DNA from: an uncultured Oscillospiraceae bacterium
GTDB taxonomy: Bacteria; Bacillota; Clostridia; Oscillospirales; Acutalibacteraceae
Assembly: GCA_900544515.1 (NCBI GenBank)
Contig: UQVI01000068.1
Coordinates: forward strand, 1-9,398
Direction of reading: 5' to 3'
Length of the DNA: 9,398 nt
Shown in pieces: positions 6,997 to 9,398 of this stretch; the first letter of the stretch is position 1; every line of letters starts with the position of its first letter. A model generated the notes under the pieces. The model was not told where the DNA came from. It ran no database searches and saw nothing but the letters and a program-made list of their open reading frames with translations. The position numbers and the translations under genes were made by a program.

Positions 6997-7494
6997 TTAT
7001 ATCTCCTTAAGTTTTTCCTGTAATGCAGCATCCTTTTCACGAACCTGCTGTGCCATATCTTTTCTCATATCCTGCAGTTTTTTCATTAAATCAGCATCAC
7101 CTACAGCAATAATCTCTGCTGCAAGGATAGCAGCATTCTTAGCTGCATTAACGCCAACAGTGGCCACAGGAATTCCCGGAGGCATCATAACCGTTGCAAG
7201 CATTGCATCCATGCCGTCAAGCACCTTAGCTGAACAAGGAATACCGATAACAGGAAGTGTGGTTGATGCTGCGAGAACTCCGCCGAGATGAGCAGCCATA
7301 CCTGCTGCTGCAATAATAACTCCAAATCCGTTTTCAATGGCATTTGATGAAAATTCATTTGCCTCCTGCGGTGTACGATGGGCACTCATAACCCTTACCT
7401 CAGTTTCAATACCAAGCTCCTTTAACTGCTTGATTGCCGGTGTAACAATCGGCAAATCGCTGTCTGAGCCCATAATGATTGCAACCTTCTTCAT
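6997..7494 (-). CDS. purE: PurE, AIR carboxylase / N5-CAIR mutase
   Basis: Makes CAIR (sixth step), either by rearranging N5-CAIR (class I, paired with PurK) or by direct carboxylation of AIR (class II). The 165 residues show the nucleotide-binding IIMGSDSDLP (6-15), the catalytic MSAHRTP (36-42, His39), AAAGMAAHLGG (62-72) and MPPGIPVATV (104-113). SAHRTP is the class I-like form, but the usual AAHLPG reads AAHLGG here and no purK is nearby, so the carboxylation route is left open. The ATG at 7494 has AAAGGAG 6 bases upstream. It is the first gene of the operon, with a sigma-A promoter 33-61 bases upstream and a leader of only about 25 bases, too short for a purine riboswitch. Confidence 0.95.
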   Translation of the reverse strand: MKKVAIIMGSDSDLPIVTPAIKQLKELGIETEVRVMSAHRTPQEANEFSSNAIENGFGVIIAAAGMAAHLGGVLAASTTLPVIGIPCSAKVLDGMDAMLATVMMPPGIPVATVGVNAAKNAAILAAEIIAVGDADLMKKLQDMRKDMAQQVREKDAALQEKLKEI

Positions 7495-7526
7495 AATACT
7501 CTCCTTTATAAAAAAATATCATAGTT

Positions 7527-7555
7527 ATTATATATTAAGACACTTTAATTTTCAA
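7527..7555 (-). promoter_or_regulatory. Sigma-A promoter of the pur operon
   Basis: On the minus strand TTGAAA (7555-7550) and a perfect -10 TATAAT (7532-7527) are separated by exactly 17 bases. The predicted start near 7520 leaves a leader of about 25 bases before purE. This would drive purE-purM-purN-purO and probably purD. The promoter lies in the 87-base gap after the dockerin gene. No riboswitch fits in the leader, so any purine control would have to act on the DNA around the promoter. Confidence 0.75.
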
Positions 7556-7570
7556 TATAGAAAAGTGCCT
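7538..7570. repeat. Inverted repeat surrounding the -35 box of the pur promoter
   Basis: The arms AGACACTTT (7538-7546) and AAAGTGCCT (7562-7570) match over nine positions, with one G-U type pair, around a 15-base loop that contains the -35 box at 7550-7555. On the minus strand it begins 11 bases after the dockerin gene stop. It could be a repressor operator, or a hairpin ending the upstream transcript, though the sequence after it (TAATATATAA) is a poor U-run. Confidence 0.5.
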
Positions 7571-7581
7571 AATTTATACAT

Positions 7582-9219
7582 TTAATCATAAATACTTTCG
7601 GTAATTTTTCCATACGTGAAAAAATTTTCCGCGTGTCTGAAGTCCTCATCATCAATGATTCCGTCCTGATTATAATCAAGCATTTCACAAATATACCTGC
7701 TATCGTCGGTATATTCCCCATAAAGCTTTCTGAATACAGCAAAATCTTTTGCATTCACATATCCGTCAGGATGATAATCATCATTAAATAGAGTTATATC
7801 ACCAAGCTTCATATCCATATCCGCATCACTGACAATGTCCATGTTTCTTGCCGCTGCAAAAGGTGAGCTTACCGAAAATTTTCCGACAGATGCAGGAACA
7901 TAAAAATCAAAATTCCCATCACTGTCCGTGATTGCAAGATTCTCCCCACCTGCTGATATATAAGCATTTCTGACAGGATAATGGTTTACACTGCTTCCGT
8001 CAGGCCCTTCCATTAAAAGCACTCTGCCGGTTATGTGAACACCGAGCCTTTTAACAAAATCCGTTTTATAGCTGAAACCACAGTTTTCACAATTATATAA
8101 TGTATATCCGTCAGCGGTTAGGGTTTCCGGCACAACGGTGCAAACATAGCTATGTGTATTTTCCATATTAACCGTAAAGCTGCCAAGCGACATTTCGCTT
8201 ACACATTTAACAGTGAATACATATTCCCTGCCTGCCTCAAGATATCCTCCAACCGTAAAATTCAAATCATCAGGAGAATTATCGTCATAGAGGATATCAT
8301 CAAATATACAATCCACATCAACACTCCCAAGTGAAAAGAACTTGTAATGATCACTTACGGTAGGTGTAAAAATGAAATACATTTCATCCCTGAAAGAATC
8401 CATAAAGTATTCGCAGCCTACTGAATGACCCTCTTTGATGGTAAATTCATTCAATACATGATAGTTATCTGTATTTTTGATTTTATCTGTAGCATAGGTA
8501 TATGCAGGTGAATCACGGTAAACATTCAGCACAAAATCACTGTACACGTAGCCGACCTTGTTTTTCTCAAAGCCAAAGCTGTAGGATAGCAGCGTTGCAC
8601 GTTTCGGCACATCAACGCTTTTCAGTTGAGGACAGCGGAGAAAAGCCTTTGAGCCGACTGAAATATCGGAATACATATCATCAAAAACAACACTTTCAAG
8701 TGCCAGGCAGTTTTCAAAAGCTGACGAGCCTATTTTTGTCACAGCCGCTGGAATGGCAATACTTTTTAAATTCGTTGAGTAGTAAAAAGCATTGTTGCCG
8801 ATGGATATCAGTCCCTCAGGAAGTGTTATACTTTCTGCAGAATTAATACCGCTCAGGGCATAATTACCAATAGTCGTCAGAGTGGAAGGCAATTCAAAAT
8901 CAGCTGCACGTACATTGTAGAAAAAGTAATCACCTAATGCAGTGATTCCCTCTTCAACCACAACCTTTTTTATAGATTCATCACGCCACTCATACCACGG
9001 CTGGGACACACTGTCGTTACGAAAGTTGGGAGTAATACCGATACCGCTGATTGTCAGCGTTCCTGTTGACGCCTCAAAGGCATAATATGTATCCGTTGCA
9101 CCCAGCTGTGTCTTTTCTATATCCACAAGCTGTTCCTTAGCAGGAGAAATAATATTCGCATATAAAACAGTCAACAGTAAAACGACTGTTCCTAATAATA
9201 CTGAAACTGTCTTTTTCAC
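7582..9219 (-). CDS. Secreted BspA-type leucine-rich-repeat protein with C-terminal dockerin
   Basis: Likely an exported protein attached to a cohesin-bearing scaffold. From the GTG start it has 545 residues: a signal peptide or N-terminal anchor (1-about 25, VKKT then a hydrophobic run); a short beta segment typical before LRR_5 repeats (about 46-75, GTLTISGIG); leucine-rich repeats (about 78-240, units such as ITALGDYFF, LTTIGNYAL, LISIGNNAF, VTKIGSSAF); a beta-rich region (about 258-353); a segment with C360 and CENC (377-380) like Cys-containing surface repeats of Firmicutes; a carboxypeptidase-regulatory-like domain (about 394-473, ITDSDGNFDFYVP); and a type I dockerin (about 478-536). 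The two calcium loops are DYHPDGYVNAKD (481-492) and DYNQDGIIDDED (515-526); the first has His at loop position 3, usually Asn or Asp. There is no catalytic domain, so a binding or structural role is inferred. No neighbour explains its job. Confidence 0.87.
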   Translation of the reverse strand: MKKTVSVLLGTVVLLLTVLYANIISPAKEQLVDIEKTQLGATDTYYAFEASTGTLTISGIGITPNFRNDSVSQPWYEWRDESIKKVVVEEGITALGDYFFYNVRAADFELPSTLTTIGNYALSGINSAESITLPEGLISIGNNAFYYSTNLKSIAIPAAVTKIGSSAFENCLALESVVFDDMYSDISVGSKAFLRCPQLKSVDVPKRATLLSYSFGFEKNKVGYVYSDFVLNVYRDSPAYTYATDKIKNTDNYHVLNEFTIKEGHSVGCEYFMDSFRDEMYFIFTPTVSDHYKFFSLGSVDVDCIFDDILYDDNSPDDLNFTVGGYLEAGREYVFTVKCVSEMSLGSFTVNMENTHSYVCTVVPETLTADGYTLYNCENCGFSYKTDFVKRLGVHITGRVLLMEGPDGSSVNHYPVRNAYISAGGENLAITDSDGNFDFYVPASVGKFSVSSPFAAARNMDIVSDADMDMKLGDITLFNDDYHPDGYVNAKDFAVFRKLYGEYTDDSRYICEMLDYNQDGIIDDEDFRHAENFFTYGKITESIYD

Positions 9220-9231
9220 AATATCCCTCCC
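9217..9231 (-). promoter_or_regulatory. Ribosome binding site that fixes the GTG start of the dockerin protein
   Basis: The minus strand reads GGGAGGG, then ATATT, then GTG (9219-9217). The strong Shine-Dalgarno at ideal distance, followed by a classic VKKT-plus-hydrophobic signal sequence, chooses this GTG over the ATG at 9345. The latter would add 42 Cys-rich residues in front of the signal peptide and has no good ribosome binding site. Confidence 0.85.
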
Positions 9232-9242
9232 ATCACAGATTA

Positions 9243-9268
9243 CTTCAGTATAGTTTGATGAACTGAAG
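9243..9268. repeat. Inverted repeat over the -10 region of the dockerin gene
   Basis: Perfect seven-base arms CTTCAGT (9243-9249) and ACTGAAG (9262-9268) flank a 12-base centre. One arm overlaps the candidate -10 box TATACT and the other nearly reaches the -35. The 19-base centre-to-centre spacing is about two helical turns, which suits a dimeric regulator; this is inference. Confidence 0.5.
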
Positions 9269-9275
9269 AACAACA
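9247..9275 (-). promoter_or_regulatory. Possible promoter of the dockerin protein gene
   Basis: On the minus strand a good -10 box TATACT (9252-9247) is preceded, after 17 bases, by TGTTGT (9275-9270), a weak -35. Transcription would start near 9240, giving a leader of about 21 bases. The rest of the upstream stretch to 9398 shows no gene; an imperfect hairpin AAGAC/GTCTT lies at 9360-9376. Confidence 0.42.
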
Positions 9276-9398
9276 GCCTGAGAATGCAAAAAATCGATAT
9301 ATCTGCACATTTTTTCTCTTGGCATACTTTGCATATTCTGAGCATTTTTAACGCTATTTAAGACGAAATCAGTCTTTTATAACCTATTGCTATTCAGT

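Noticed and set aside
7495..7526. Possible purine or PRPP riboswitch before purE
   Set aside because: The predicted leader is only about 25 bases, too short for any known aptamer.
7592..7605. Minus-strand ATTACCGAAAGTAT, resembling half of a Bacillus PurR box (CCGAA core)
   Set aside because: It lies within the last codons of the dockerin gene, no inverted partner (TTCGG) is found at the expected distance, and only the first nine positions fit.
9220..9345. In-frame extension of the dockerin protein to an ATG at 9345, adding 42 residues
   Set aside because: It would bury the signal peptide, is Cys-rich and unlike the family, and would run through the candidate promoter; the GTG at 9219 has a perfect ribosome binding site.
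9360..9376. Short hairpin AAGAC/GTCTT near the window end, possible end of an upstream gene
   Set aside because: Only five pairs, loop of seven, and the flanking sequence is cut by the window edge.

Overview
This window looks like a chromosomal segment from a Gram-positive anaerobe of the class Clostridia, most likely a Ruminococcus-like member of the Oscillospiraceae. The signs are a low-to-moderate GC content (roughly 40% by eye), strong AGGAGG-type ribosome binding sites, sigma-A promoters of the TTGACA/TATAAT kind, an archaeal-type IMP cyclohydrolase (PurO) inside a bacterial pur operon, and a secreted leucine-rich-repeat protein ending in a type I dockerin. Genus is inference; class is fairly safe. 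All eight genes lie on the minus strand, so transcription runs from high to low coordinates.

Layout in order of transcription. (1) 9219-7582: a secreted BspA-type leucine-rich-repeat protein with a carboxypeptidase-regulatory-like domain and a C-terminal dockerin. Its real start is a GTG inside a longer open frame. (2) A good sigma-A promoter at 7555-7527 opens a purine operon, purE-purM-purN-purO-purD (7494-3183). The first four genes are packed with a 4-base overlap or gaps of 5-9 bases. (3) Between purO and purD lies a 165-base spacer almost filled by five consecutive inverted repeats (4487-4620). (4) A near-consensus promoter at 3148-3120 opens a two-gene unit: a membrane-fusion (MacA/HlyD-type) adaptor (3075-1339) and a MacB/FtsX-type ABC permease (1326-79). 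The ATPase of this transporter is not in the window.

The pur genes encode five non-consecutive steps of de novo IMP synthesis: PurD (PRA to GAR), PurN (GAR to FGAR, formyl-THF dependent), PurM (FGAM to AIR), PurE (toward CAIR) and PurO (FAICAR to IMP, the last step). PurF, PurL, PurC, PurB, any PurK and an AICAR transformylase must be encoded elsewhere or be absent. PurO implies that the last two steps are on separate proteins here, not on bifunctional PurH.

Nothing points clearly to a new defence or mobile system. The parts most worth a second look are the hairpin-filled purO-purD spacer, the large insertion in the coiled-coil hairpin of the adaptor, the inverted repeats that straddle two promoters, and the dockerin-bearing leucine-rich-repeat protein. 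No transfer RNA, ribosomal RNA, CRISPR array, insertion sequence or convincing intrinsic terminator was found.
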